Part shown: positions 37,188 to 45,876 of the stretch, in pieces
Position numbering within the stretch: position 1 is the first letter of the stretch
How the letters are laid out: every line of letters starts with the position of its first letter
DNA from: Georgfuchsia sp049276455
GTDB lineage: Bacteria; Pseudomonadota; Gammaproteobacteria; Burkholderiales; Rhodocyclaceae
Reading direction: 5' to 3'
Assembly (NCBI GenBank): GCA_049276455.1
Contig: JBASWL010000076.1
Span: 12,409-76,408, forward strand
DNA length: 64,000 nt
Position numbers and translations under genes: made by a program
The notes under the pieces: model-generated
What the model saw: only the letters and a program-made list of their open reading frames with translations
The model's database searches: none
What the model was told of the DNA's origin: nothing

Positions 37188-37472
37188 TCAAAGTTGGGAT
37201 GTGAAGTAATGAAAGGAGTGATTGAACGCGTCCCGAATTCTCTCCATCTCGGAGACCATGGATTCCCAGGAGTCTTTCCTGGCGGCTTTCAGTTCGTCGA
37301 GTTTGGCGATTGCAAGCTGCGATTGCTGGTGCAGCCTGTCTATTTCCCGCTTGTATGTGTCACGTGCATCCTTTTTTGTTTCCTTCGCCTTGGCCTCGAG
37401 CTTGCCCATCTTTGCATTCAGCTCATCGAGTTCAAGTTTAATTTTTTCGACATATGCATCCCGTTTTTGCAT
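37188..37472 (-). CDS. Small coiled-coil protein, 94 residues
   Basis: The 94 residues from MQKRDAYVEKIKLELDELN are almost wholly a charged coiled coil (heptads through residue 70, KLEAKAKETKKDARDTYKRE), with the tail RIRDAFNHSFHYFTSQL. A longer upstream frame has no homology, and AAGGAACC precedes this ATG. No signal peptide is seen. The family is common in envelope-stress gene clusters but its function is unknown. It is under regulon site 8. Confidence 0.75.
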   Translation of the reverse strand: MQKRDAYVEKIKLELDELNAKMGKLEAKAKETKKDARDTYKREIDRLHQQSQLAIAKLDELKAARKDSWESMVSEMERIRDAFNHSFHYFTSQL

Positions 37473-37563
37473 GGCAATGGTTCCTTGTTGGAAAATAATG
37501 ACATGAGCACAGTACCGGCCTATACCAGCCCGCGGATACATGCTCGTTTCGTACAGCCTGACC

Positions 37564-37606
37564 AGATTAGCTGGAAATGAACAAGAGGTATGTACGGCAG
37601 CGTACG
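37564..37606 (-). promoter_or_regulatory. Regulon site 8 and -10, coiled-coil gene
   Basis: Palindrome TGTACGGCAGCGTACG at 37591-37606; hexamer TAATCT at 37569-37564 after 21 bases. The 408-base gap (37473-37880) holds this site, a degenerate copy at 37706-37721 without a -10, and a MITE-like repeat. Confidence 0.75.
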
Positions 37607-37730
37607 CAGAAGTCAAACGCAAAAGAATGCCACCGGAATCAGTCGCTATCGCTGATGGCGTGGCCTTCCTGAATGGAATACTTTCCATGAGCGCCCAGGG
37701 AGTTCCGTACTTTGGCGCACTTAGGGAAGT

Positions 37731-37852
37731 GCTGAATAAATCTGTCATCGCGAGCCCTGAAAGGGCGTGGCGATCCACAAGCTGCTGATTTAACGAAAAG
37801 GCTGGATTGCTTCGCTACACTCGCAATGACGGAATCAGACTTAATAAGTATT
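37731..37852. repeat. MITE-like repeat copy D
   Basis: Left part GCTGAATAAATCTGTCATCG, right part CTCGCAATGACGGAATCAGAC and TTAATAAGT. The inverted termini are degenerate. Confidence 0.6.
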
Positions 37853-37880
37853 TACTTGGATTACTTATTCTTCCTGCTTG

Positions 37881-38102
37881 CTATTTGTCTTTCCCGACCT
37901 GATTGCCGATCACGCCGCCGACTACCGCACCGCCCACCGTACCGCCGGTACTGCCGTCGGTGAGCACATTGCCCAGGACTGCTCCTGCGCCGGCGCCTAC
38001 CGCAGTGTTCTTGTCACGCGTCGACATGCCGCCACAGCCGCTCAAGCCGAGCAGGAGCGCTACGGCAACTGTACTAACTGCAAAGCTTTGTATTGTCTTC
38101 AT
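37881..38102 (-). CDS. Glycine-zipper lipoprotein, OsmB-like
   Basis: This 73-residue lipoprotein has a lipobox (LLGLSGC) at residues 17-23 and two glycine-zipper helices (NTAVGAGAGAVLGNVLTDGS and TGGTVGGAVVGGVIGNQVGK). OsmB-type proteins are osmotically induced in E. coli. It lies 54 bases downstream of the larger glycine-zipper gene and is probably in the same operon. Confidence 0.82.
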   Translation of the reverse strand: MKTIQSFAVSTVAVALLLGLSGCGGMSTRDKNTAVGAGAGAVLGNVLTDGSTGGTVGGAVVGGVIGNQVGKDK

Positions 38103-38156
38103 TGGGATACCTCTCAATAAATCGTTTGACTGCAAATTTGCCCTTTCGCCAGACAA

Positions 38157-38744
38157 TCAGTTAGCGAACTGGATGGCGCCATAGACGACTTTGACTTTGT
38201 CGCCGGTATGCCACGGTGGCGCATCCGTCTCGTTGATCGTACGGCTCGAACCATCGTCGAAGCGCACTGTGATGTCATAGCTCGTGGTCGATTTCGAGCG
38301 CTTCTCGACTTCGTTGCCAGCCATCGCTCCGCCGACGACGCCGACCACCGTCATGACATCCTTGCCGCGACCACCGCCAACCTGGTTGCCGAGCAAGCCA
38401 CCTACAACTCCGCCGCCGACTGCACCGAGCCCCGATCCTTCGCCCTTGGTTTCGACCGCTTGAACCGATTCGATCACACCGCATTCATTGCACTTGACGC
38501 TGGCAGGGCTGACTTTCTGCACCGGGGCTGTATGCCGTGATGTCGCATGCGCTTTGGTCGGCGCTGCTGAATCAGTGTTTGCTGCCTGTGGTTCGAGCAA
38601 GGTCTTGTCGTCCGAACCTGCCATCGAGGCAGGAATCCAGCCCATGAAGGCGCCGATACCGACTGCGCTGAACAGGATCAAGGCAACGCCTGCGACCCAT
38701 ATGAGTGGATGAAGCGGTTTGTTTGCCGTCGTTTGCGTTTTCAT
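38157..38744 (-). CDS. Glycine-zipper 2TM-domain protein
   Basis: This 195-residue protein starts MKTQTTANKPLHPLIWVAGV, with AAGAAGGAA before the ATG and a membrane anchor at residues 14-36. A periplasmic part contains KCNECGVIESVQAVETKGEG, followed by a glycine zipper (GLGAVGGGVVGGLLGNQVGGG) and a beta-rich tail YDITVRFDDGSSRTI. This is the Rickettsia-17-kDa/SlyB-like layout. The role is envelope integrity by analogy. Confidence 0.84.
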   Translation of the reverse strand: MKTQTTANKPLHPLIWVAGVALILFSAVGIGAFMGWIPASMAGSDDKTLLEPQAANTDSAAPTKAHATSRHTAPVQKVSPASVKCNECGVIESVQAVETKGEGSGLGAVGGGVVGGLLGNQVGGGRGKDVMTVVGVVGGAMAGNEVEKRSKSTTSYDITVRFDDGSSRTINETDAPPWHTGDKVKVVYGAIQFAN

Positions 38745-38883
38745 GTGATTCCTTCTTGAAAAAAGCACTGCTTGTTTCGTCTGGTCTTGTTGTTTGAATC
38801 CAACGTCTGTCAGCACAAGTGGAAAGATACTGAGCGGTTGCTAGTGCAGTGTTGCAATCCTGGCGGAACACTCAATAAAAGCT

Positions 38884-38907
38884 CCCGTCATTCCCGCAAA
38901 GGCGGGA
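38884..38907. repeat. Short REP-type palindrome
   Basis: CGTCATTCCCGCAAAGGCGGG is the common GTCATTCCCGC repeat with a CCCGC/GCGGG hairpin, a different family from the MITE-like copies. It is the only other structure in the 458-base gap 38745-39202 besides regulon site 9. Confidence 0.6.
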
Positions 38908-38963
38908 ACGAAAAACTCGGGACTTATAAGTCTCTATTTACTTGCAACGCCACACCAGCAACC

Positions 38964-39006
38964 AGCATCCTCCGCTACCATGCGACAGTCTGCGTGCCAG
39001 CGCACA
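38964..39006 (-). promoter_or_regulatory. Regulon site 9 and -10, glycine-zipper operon
   Basis: TGCGTGCCAGCGCACA at 38991-39006 has two changes in the left arm; hexamer GATGCT at 38969-38964 after 21 bases. The leader to the glycine-zipper gene would be about 213 bases. No -10 fits in the other direction. Confidence 0.55.
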
Positions 39007-39214
39007 TAGGGTGGATATTTTCGACACGTCCCTGCACCCCAGCCGGTTAAATCGGAGTAAGGTAGTGCCTATATTCACCAGCGTATGGAACGAGGAGACA
39101 ATAAAGAGGAAAAAGGCCCAACAAGCGGCCGTGGAACCGATGGTTTTTTGCAGATTGCGCCAGGATTAAAAATTGATCTGACTGGCGGATGACAGGCTAA
39201 ACATGGAGATGTAT

Positions 39215-39844
39215 ATGTCACCAAGCAGCAGCTACGCAATCAATCAACTTCTGATCTCGGCAGGCGCCATGTTTTTTCTGCTCTGGAGCCTCGTCGGCGC
39301 AGTCATTGGGGTGGGCCTGATTGTTCGCAGTGAGAAAGTTTTTCGGCTGTTCGGGATGATGAATAACTACGTGTCCACTCGACGTGGCATGAAGCCGCTG
39401 GCGATGGCGCATGATATAGAACCGTGCGTATGCAGGCACAGGCGTTTGATCGGGGTCTTCTTCATGCTGGGTGCCGCCTACTCCGTATATGGCCTTTTCG
39501 CCTGGTTCGACACTTCCACGATCATTTCCGGCCTGGACCTGCGTTATCCGCACAGCTTGCTCACCTGGATCCTGAATTGTGTGCGCTGGTTTCTGATGAT
39601 CTTCGGCGTGGTTGCGTTCGTCATCGGCGCCATGCTCGGCTATTTCCCGCATGCCCTGGGCAAACTCGAAGCGCTGGTGAATCGTTGGTACTCGGTCCGA
39701 AAACACACCGTCGGCCTGGATACGATGCATTTGACGCTCGACAAGTGGATCGCGGCGTTTCCCCGAGCCACAGGCTCAATCCTTGTGCTCGCCGCCCTGT
39801 ATGTCGCGGCCAATGCCGCAATCCTGTGGCTTGGGGTTCACTGA
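39215..39844 (+). CDS. Inner-membrane protein of unknown function
   Basis: This 209-residue protein has about four to five hydrophobic segments (ISAGAMFFLLWSLVGAVIGV, LIGVFFMLGAAYSVYGLFAW, WFLMIFGVVAFVIGAMLGYF, SILVLAALYVAANAAILWLG). The loop RRGMKPLAMAHDIEPCVCRHR is cysteine-containing. The start at 39215 follows GGAG; an ATG 12 bases upstream is also in frame. I do not recognise a named family. It converges on the CRP-like 4 gene. Confidence 0.7.
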   Translation: MSPSSSYAINQLLISAGAMFFLLWSLVGAVIGVGLIVRSEKVFRLFGMMNNYVSTRRGMKPLAMAHDIEPCVCRHRRLIGVFFMLGAAYSVYGLFAWFDTSTIISGLDLRYPHSLLTWILNCVRWFLMIFGVVAFVIGAMLGYFPHALGKLEALVNRWYSVRKHTVGLDTMHLTLDKWIAAFPRATGSILVLAALYVAANAAILWLGVH

Positions 39845-39901
39845 CCGCATGCGGTCGCGATGCCTCACTTATAGCCGGGTGGGGCTGTCGTTCGAGAGCG
39901 C

Positions 39902-40645
39902 TTAGCGGGCGACGGGGGCAGCGTCTTGGCGATACTGCGCGTCGGCCAGCAGACGGCTCAATTCCTTCTTGACCACGGCGTAGCACTCGCAGGCGCGGGT
40001 CTCCAGTCCGGATCGGTTCAGTACCGCGATGTGGCCACGGCGGTAACTGATGCAGCCGGCACGCTGCAAGTTGCCGGCGGCCTCCGTAATGCCCTCCCGG
40101 CGCACGCCGAGCATGCTGGCGACCAATTCCTGCGTCATGACCAGTTCATTCGAATGCAATCGGTCGAGGGTCAACAATAACCAGCGGCACAATTGCTGCT
40201 CTACCGAATGGTGCCGATTGCAGGCCGCGGTCTGCGACATTTGCGTAATCAGCGCCTGGGTGTAACGCAACATCAACTGCTGCATCAAACCGGCGCGATT
40301 GAATTCCTGCTTCAGCAAGCGGCCCGCCAGGCGGTAGGCATGGCCCGCAGTCTGCACCACGGCAGAGCTTGGCGTCGTGTCCCCGCCCATGAACAACGCA
40401 ATGCCGACAACGCCTTCGTTGCCCACGCCCGCGGTTTCGGCCGACGCCCCGGACTCCATGACATAGTGCAGCGATACGATGGCGGTAGTAGGGAAATAGG
40501 CATGCTGCAACTTGCCGCCGGGTTCGTAGAGAATTTCGCCGAGTGGCAATGGAACCGGTTCCAGATGGGCGGCCAGGCGTTCGAATTCCGCCGCAGGCAA
40601 GGCGGCGAGAAGCCGGTTTTGATTCGGACTATGGGATGAAGGCAT
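39902..40645 (-). CDS. CRP/FNR-family regulator, paralogue 4
   Basis: This 247-residue protein has a beta-roll (PLPLGEILYEPGGKLQHAYF) and the helix-turn-helix MTQELVASMLGVRREGITEA near residue 175. It is the last gene of the histidine kinase/response regulator operon, 11 bases after the receiver-PAS gene. That makes it the paralogue most likely to be tied to a sensory input. Paralogues 1, 3 and 4 share the recognition helix pattern RREG(V/I)TEA. Confidence 0.87.
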   Translation of the reverse strand: MPSSHSPNQNRLLAALPAAEFERLAAHLEPVPLPLGEILYEPGGKLQHAYFPTTAIVSLHYVMESGASAETAGVGNEGVVGIALFMGGDTTPSSAVVQTAGHAYRLAGRLLKQEFNRAGLMQQLMLRYTQALITQMSQTAACNRHHSVEQQLCRWLLLTLDRLHSNELVMTQELVASMLGVRREGITEAAGNLQRAGCISYRRGHIAVLNRSGLETRACECYAVVKKELSRLLADAQYRQDAAPVAR

Positions 40646-40656
40646 GGACGCGGCGC

Positions 40657-41481
40657 CTATTTCTTTACGCTCTGTTCCACGCCGATGCCGCGATAGCCGA
40701 TGAAGCGGCTGGACTGATTGAACATCGGTTCGCCGCTGACGCGAAATGTTTGTTGCGAGCCATCGGCATTGACCCGGCTGAAGAGGAAATCCAGGAAGGG
40801 CTGGCGCGCGGCAATGCGTGCCTGCAATACTTCCCGTTCCGCCTCGTTCCAGCCCGTCACCGGTGCCGCTTTGTCATTTCCGAGCAATGGTTCCACGCGG
40901 ATTCCGAGCATCTCCAACACTGGGCCGGAAACCTTGGTGAAACTCCCGTTTTCGTCCTGCTCCCAGTACCAGTCGGAGGCCAGTTCAGTCAGGCTGCGGT
41001 AGCGGACCTCGCTTTCGCGCAGTTCGGCGGTCCGTTCCTGCACCATCCGTTCCAGATCCTTGCTGTAATTTTCGAGCTTCTTGTAGAGCAGCCGCACTTC
41101 GAGCATGTTGTGGATGCGCGTCTTGACTTCGACCAGATCGAACGGTTTGCTGATGAAATCCCTTGCGCCGACCTGCAAGGCGCGCAATTTGTGGCCGGGT
41201 TGGGCGGTGATCACGAGTACGGGAAGATAACCGTCGGCGACATTTGTCTTGAGGCCTTCGATTACCTGGAAGCCATCCATGCCGGGCATCTGCAGGTCGA
41301 GCAGGATCAGGTCGTAGCGGTGCTTGCGATGCAGCGCACAGACCTCGCGCGGGTTCATGGTCGAGGCAACGCCGGTGTAGCCTGCTTCGCTCAGCAAGTT
41401 TTCAAGCAGGAAGACGTTGGACTCCTGATCGTCAACGATCAGGATACTGGCGTTGAGAATGTCAGACTCGGTAAGCATCAT
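40657..41481 (-). CDS. Response regulator with receiver and PAS domains
   Basis: The 274 residues comprise a receiver domain (about 12-125, phospho-acceptor aspartate in LILLDLQMPGMDGF, lysine in FISKPFD), a coiled coil (YKKLENYSKDLERMVQERTA) and a PAS domain (160-270). There is no DNA-binding or enzymatic output. It probably passes a phosphorylation state to a partner, possibly the kinase or the following CRP-like protein. Its start overlaps the kinase stop by four bases (ATGA). Confidence 0.88.
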   Translation of the reverse strand: MMLTESDILNASILIVDDQESNVFLLENLLSEAGYTGVASTMNPREVCALHRKHRYDLILLDLQMPGMDGFQVIEGLKTNVADGYLPVLVITAQPGHKLRALQVGARDFISKPFDLVEVKTRIHNMLEVRLLYKKLENYSKDLERMVQERTAELRESEVRYRSLTELASDWYWEQDENGSFTKVSGPVLEMLGIRVEPLLGNDKAAPVTGWNEAEREVLQARIAARQPFLDFLFSRVNADGSQQTFRVSGEPMFNQSSRFIGYRGIGVEQSVKK

Positions 41482-44400
41482 GCCGGCTCCTTGTTGGCTT
41501 TGCTGGCTGCGGTGGTCAGCGCAGCCTTTTGCGAAATTATCAGTGCCGCATCCAGTGCAGCCATGAACAGGTCAACCTTGATGGGTTTGGTGAGATAGTT
41601 GAAAAATCCGGCATCGAGGGCCTTCTCGATATCACGCGGCACTGCGTTGGCGCTCAGTGCGATGATCGGAATATGCGCCGTGGATGGGTCGGCGCGCAGG
41701 ATTTTCATGGCGTCGAGACCGCTGATGCCGGGCAGGTTGATGTCCATCAGAATCACCTCCGGCTGATAGGCGCGTGCAAACTCGATACCAAGATTGCCGT
41801 CCGCCGCGGAAAGCAGGCGCAGGTCGGCACGTCGCGCAATGAGTTGCTCGACCAGTTCCAGGTTGGCCGGATTGTCTTCCACATACAGCAGGGTGCGAGG
41901 CCTTATGCCTGCTGGCACCTGCGGCTGTGTTAGCGCCGCCTGTTCGTCCTCATGAATTTCCAGCAACGGCGCAGTCGTCAGGCTCAACTCGATCCAGAAA
42001 ACACTACCCACGCCGACGACGCTATCCGCGCCTATGCTGCCCCCCATCATTTCGACCAGACGCTTGGTCACCACCAGGCCAATGCCCGTGCCCTCCTCCG
42101 CGCTGGCTTCCTTGCCGAGCCGATTGAAGGGCTGGAAAAGCTGCGCCAGCTGCTCTGCTGTCAGACCCACACCCGTGTCGCGGACACTGATACGAATCGA
42201 ATGTGGCGGGCTCAAGGTGCACTCCACGGTAACTGCGCCCTCCGGTTTGTTGTACTTGATGGCATTGAACAGCAGGTTGATCAAAACCTGTTTGAACCTG
42301 GTCCGATCGGCGAAGATAAAGCAGGGGCCGTCCAATCGTGGGAAGGTCAAGCTGATGCCGCGCTTATGCGCCTGTGGCTCGATCATGGCACGGCACTCGA
42401 GCATGACCTCAGCCAACGAAACAGGCTCACCTGACAAGGTTGCTTTGCCGGACTCGATCAGCGCCAGATCGAGGATCTCGTTGATCAGTTCCAGCAGGTA
42501 CCAACCGCCCTTGAGAATCTGGTCGAGGCTGCGCTTCTGCGCGAACGTCGGGGGCGGTGCGCCGGTCTCAATGAGCTGGGCAAATCCGAGGATGGCATTC
42601 AGCGGCGTGCGCAACTCATGGCTCATGCTGGAAAGGAAATCCGATTTGGCGAGGTTGGCCTTTTCCGCCACGGATTTGGCGCTCTCCAATTCGGTGTTCT
42701 TGTCCAGCAGCACCTGATCGAGCCGTGTCCGCTCTGCTTCGACCTGCTTGCGCGCCGTATTGTCGGTGCCGATCAACAGATAACCGATGATGGTGTTCTG
42801 ATCGTCGCGCAGAGCCGTGATAGATACGACCGCCGGGAAGCGGCTGCCGTCCTTGCGGAAGTAGGTTAGCTCGTAGATGTCCTCAATGCCGCGCGAGGCC
42901 TTGAATACCAGCGCCTCGAAGCCCGGCGTGATCGGGGTGCCAAGTTCGGTACTGAGTTCCTTGGCGCGCAGGATCAATTCCTGTGGATCGGAAATGTCGG
43001 CCGGCGTGATCTTGTTCAATACGTCGGCAGCCGCGTAGCCCAGCATGCGTTCGGCGCCGACGTTGAAGATCTGGATCACGCCCTTGGCGTCAGTGGCGAT
43101 ACTGGAGAAATTTTCGCTGTTGAAAATCGCGCTTTGCAAAGCTCCTGCCTTGAGCAGCGCGTCTTCCGCTGCCTTGCGCGCGGTGATGTCGCGCAAAATG
43201 CCAGTGAAATAACGCTGGCCGCCCAGCCACATCTCGCTTACCGCTATCTCCAGCGGAAAAAAACTGCCATTCTTGCGCTGGCCCACGACCTCGCGGCCAA
43301 GGCCGGCAGCGCGTGCCTCAATGCTGGCGCTGTAATACTCGAGCGATCCGTTGCGCTGGTCGCGATCCAGTTCGGGTATCAGCAGGTTGAATTCCTTGCC
43401 GCTGAGTTCCGCAGCCGTATAGCCGAACATTTGCTCGGCAGAAGGGTTGACTGTCTCGATGATGCCACCGCGGGCCTGGATGTTGATGATGCCGTCCACC
43501 ACCGTATTGAGTATGGTCTGAATTTGCGCGGCACTGTCGCGCAACGCTTGCTGCGCAAGATATTCTTCGGAGACATCGCGGAATACCAGCACGGCACCAA
43601 CCACCCGGCCCTCACGATCGCGGATCGGCGCGCAACTGTCTGCAATGGCGCGCTCGCTGCCATCGCGGGCAATCAGCAGGGTGTGATTGGCCAGGCCCTG
43701 AATCGTGCCATGCGCCAGGGTGTCCATGACGGGTATCAAGCTGGGTTCCCGGGTTTCCTGGTTGATGATGTGAAAAATCTCGTCCACCGGGCGATTGACG
43801 GCTTGTGCCTGAGTCCAGCCGGTGAGCTGTTCGGCAATGGGATTCATGCGCGTCACACGTGCATCGGCATCGGTGGCGATTACAGCATCGCCGATAGAGT
43901 TGAGCGTTACTGCTAGCTGCTCCTTGCTGTCGCGCAATGTGAGGTTGGCCAGCTGCAGTTGCTGATTGGTCTCTTCCTGCAACTCGAGCAAATGCTGTGT
44001 TTCAATATGCACCAGCTTTTTGAGCCGATGTTGTGTTTCCCGATAAATAAACCAGGCATACAAAAATACAAAAAACAACAGCAGCAAGCTGGCGATCATA
44101 ATGATGATTGACTGTTGACTCATTTTTGATTGCAGCATTTCGCCCTGCCGTTCCAGCAGTTCATCCTCCATCTGGATAAACTGATGTATCTTGTCGCGAA
44201 TCGAATCCGTCAGGCGTCGGCTCTCATCGCTGCCTGCCAACGCTGTTGCTGCGGTCACCTTTCGTTGGCGGCGCAACTCGATGATCTGTGCCATTTCTGC
44301 CAATTTGGCGCTCACGATGGGCACCAATGTGTCGAGGTGTTTTCGCGCTGCACTGTCCAGGGATAATGGACGCAATTCGTCCAGGTGACCGGCGATGCCA

Positions 44401-44654
44401 TTGCGCACTGTCTGATACGGTTTCAAGAATGACTCGTTGCCGGTCAGCAAATAGTCGCGTTCCCCGCTCTCGGCATCACTCAACTCGGTCAGCACGGCGT
44501 TGGCGCGGAAGATCAATTCGTAGGTCAGCGTGCGCGCCTTGACGGCTGACCGGGTTTGTGTGAATGACCAGAACGATGCTGCTACCACCGCGATAGATAT
44601 CAAAACCACGCCAAATAGAGGCGCCACGATTTTGTTAATCGGTTTCATGGACAT
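41478..44654 (-). CDS. Hybrid sensor histidine kinase with CHASE3 and PAS domains
   Basis: This 1058-residue membrane kinase has two transmembrane helices (about 12-32 and 185-207) enclosing a periplasmic CHASE3 domain (DAESGERDYLLTGNESFLKP). Three PAS domains (about 245-370, 375-500, 505-635) follow, then HisKA (His in SMSHELRTPLNAIL near 690), HATPase (NLLFNAIKYN, GTGIGLVV) and a C-terminal receiver (Asp in VILMDINLPG). The start MSMKPINK is chosen just before the first helix. It is the first gene of an operon with the receiver-PAS and CRP-like 4 genes, under regulon site 10. Confidence 0.9.
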   Translation of the reverse strand: MSMKPINKIVAPLFGVVLISIAVVAASFWSFTQTRSAVKARTLTYELIFRANAVLTELSDAESGERDYLLTGNESFLKPYQTVRNGIAGHLDELRPLSLDSAARKHLDTLVPIVSAKLAEMAQIIELRRQRKVTAATALAGSDESRRLTDSIRDKIHQFIQMEDELLERQGEMLQSKMSQQSIIIMIASLLLLFFVFLYAWFIYRETQHRLKKLVHIETQHLLELQEETNQQLQLANLTLRDSKEQLAVTLNSIGDAVIATDADARVTRMNPIAEQLTGWTQAQAVNRPVDEIFHIINQETREPSLIPVMDTLAHGTIQGLANHTLLIARDGSERAIADSCAPIRDREGRVVGAVLVFRDVSEEYLAQQALRDSAAQIQTILNTVVDGIINIQARGGIIETVNPSAEQMFGYTAAELSGKEFNLLIPELDRDQRNGSLEYYSASIEARAAGLGREVVGQRKNGSFFPLEIAVSEMWLGGQRYFTGILRDITARKAAEDALLKAGALQSAIFNSENFSSIATDAKGVIQIFNVGAERMLGYAAADVLNKITPADISDPQELILRAKELSTELGTPITPGFEALVFKASRGIEDIYELTYFRKDGSRFPAVVSITALRDDQNTIIGYLLIGTDNTARKQVEAERTRLDQVLLDKNTELESAKSVAEKANLAKSDFLSSMSHELRTPLNAILGFAQLIETGAPPPTFAQKRSLDQILKGGWYLLELINEILDLALIESGKATLSGEPVSLAEVMLECRAMIEPQAHKRGISLTFPRLDGPCFIFADRTRFKQVLINLLFNAIKYNKPEGAVTVECTLSPPHSIRISVRDTGVGLTAEQLAQLFQPFNRLGKEASAEEGTGIGLVVTKRLVEMMGGSIGADSVVGVGSVFWIELSLTTAPLLEIHEDEQAALTQPQVPAGIRPRTLLYVEDNPANLELVEQLIARRADLRLLSAADGNLGIEFARAYQPEVILMDINLPGISGLDAMKILRADPSTAHIPIIALSANAVPRDIEKALDAGFFNYLTKPIKVDLFMAALDAALIISQKAALTTAASKANKEPA

Positions 44655-44848
44655 CTCATCCCGGCTGCTGGTCGCAGGGGGCAGATAATTGATCCTGCTA
44701 TTCCGGCAGCGTCGGTAGGATGGGGACAGTTTCCTGATTCGGTCATATTGATTTCTGAGAGTCACTTAACGATCCGAAAGGGAAACCAGCCTGCCGGGCA
44801 GTATCAGATGGTTACCAGCCCACGCAGCAGTTAAACACATATTCAAAA

Positions 44849-44891
44849 TATATACAGTCTTTTCGCCGGCATGTCTGTACATTCGCGCACA
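44849..44891 (-). promoter_or_regulatory. Regulon site 10 and -10, kinase operon
   Basis: TGTACATTCGCGCACA at 44876-44891; hexamer TATATA at 44854-44849 after 21 bases. Predicted +1 near 44842 gives a leader of about 190 bases. If the activator is one of the CRP-like paralogues, this is a feedback loop through paralogue 4. Confidence 0.78.
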
Positions 44892-44927
44892 TACCCGGCA
44901 GTGGTTGAAGAAAAGCGGAACAAGTAA

Positions 44928-45051
44928 GTCATCCTGCGTGATTTCGCACTGGTCATCACAAGCCCGATGGGGGCACTGCGCTCAGCGTCGCTATTTATTT
45001 TGCACGTACCGCGGATTGCTTCACTTCCTTCAAAATGACAAAACGTATTCC
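44928..45051. repeat. MITE-like repeat copy F, diverged
   Basis: AAGTCATCCTGCGTGATTTCG at the left and GCGGATTGCTTCACTTCC with TCAAAATGAC at the right form the inverted outer parts. It sits between regulon sites 10 and 11 in the 521-base gap upstream of the kinase operon. Confidence 0.5.
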
Positions 45052-45066
45052 AACAATGTTTCGTCG

Positions 45067-45109
45067 AGTTTGCGCTGATGAGCCGGATCGTTCTGTACGC
45101 TAACGCACA
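45067..45109 (-). promoter_or_regulatory. Regulon site 11 and -10 without an obvious gene
   Basis: TGTACGCTAACGCACA at 45094-45109; hexamer CAAACT at 45072-45067 after 21 bases on the minus strand. Transcription from about 45060 would run through the repeat into the kinase leader, so it may be a second kinase promoter or drive an untranslated RNA. On the plus strand the hexamer is AAGACT, also with A at position 2 and T at 6, but reads into the 3' end of the TrhA gene. Confidence 0.6.
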
Positions 45110-45175
45110 TACCAGGTTCACTGCTCCGTCAAGACTTGGCGTAGCGAAGCAGAAGACGTCGCAGAGAAGTTCTGC

Positions 45176-45793
45176 TTACAGCACGTAATGCAGGATTGCA
45201 AAGTAATGGGTAGCGCTGCCGGCGATCACGAACAGGTGCCAGACGCCGTGCGCATGTTTGATGCGGTTGTCGAGCATATAAAAGACGATGCCAATTGTAT
45301 AGAACAGTCCACCGGCCACGAGCCAGGCGAAACCGGTTGGCCCCAGCGCGTGCAGCAGTGGGATCAAGGCCGCCAGAGCTACCCATCCCATCACGACATA
45401 AATTACGACCGACAGCATTCGCGCGCCGCTGTCCTGCCGCAGTTCTTGCAGGCTGCCGAGCAGCGCCAGTCCCCACACTGTCCCGAACAACGACCAACCC
45501 CAGACACCGCGCAGTGTCACCAGGCAAAACGGGGTGTAAGTTCCGGCAATGAGCAGATAGATGCCGTGGTGGTCCAGTTCGCGCAGGATATTCTTGGCTC
45601 GTCCATGCAGGCTGTGATAGAACGCGGAGAAGCTGTAGAGCAACACCAGCGTCACGCCGTAGATGGAAAAGCTCACTACCTTCCACGGATCACCGCCCTG
45701 AGCGGCCATCACGATAAGCGCGGCCGAGCCGGCGAGCGCCAGCGTGGCCCCGACGATATGCGTCACCGCGTTGAATTTTTCGCCGTCGTCCAT
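45176..45793 (-). CDS. trhA: PAQR-family membrane homeostasis protein TrhA (hemolysin III)
   Basis: This 205-residue seven-helix protein starts MDDGEKFNAVTHIVGATLAL; a longer start adds 18 residues. Signature parts are AFYHSLHGRAKNILRELDHHGIY (SxxxH and DHHGI) and the late HAHGVWHLFVIAGSATHYFA. TrhA helps control membrane fluidity in E. coli; older annotation calls it hemolysin III. It follows the small lipoprotein gene by 83 bases. Confidence 0.92.
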   Translation of the reverse strand: MDDGEKFNAVTHIVGATLALAGSAALIVMAAQGGDPWKVVSFSIYGVTLVLLYSFSAFYHSLHGRAKNILRELDHHGIYLLIAGTYTPFCLVTLRGVWGWSLFGTVWGLALLGSLQELRQDSGARMLSVVIYVVMGWVALAALIPLLHALGPTGFAWLVAGGLFYTIGIVFYMLDNRIKHAHGVWHLFVIAGSATHYFAILHYVL

Positions 45794-45876
45794 GACTTCA
45801 GCGTAGTTCTTGTTGATTGCCTTGCCTAGCACGACTACAGCGCACAAGGCAGGATCAAAGGCGGAATACGGAAACG

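Noticed and set aside
37706..37721. CGTACTTTGGCGCACT as another regulon site
   Set aside because: Four of 16 positions depart from the consensus and neither direction gives a -10 at 21 bases. It was not counted.
44843..45121. 92-codon minus-strand frame upstream of the kinase gene
   Set aside because: It runs through a repeat and both regulon sites, has no ribosome site and no family resemblance.
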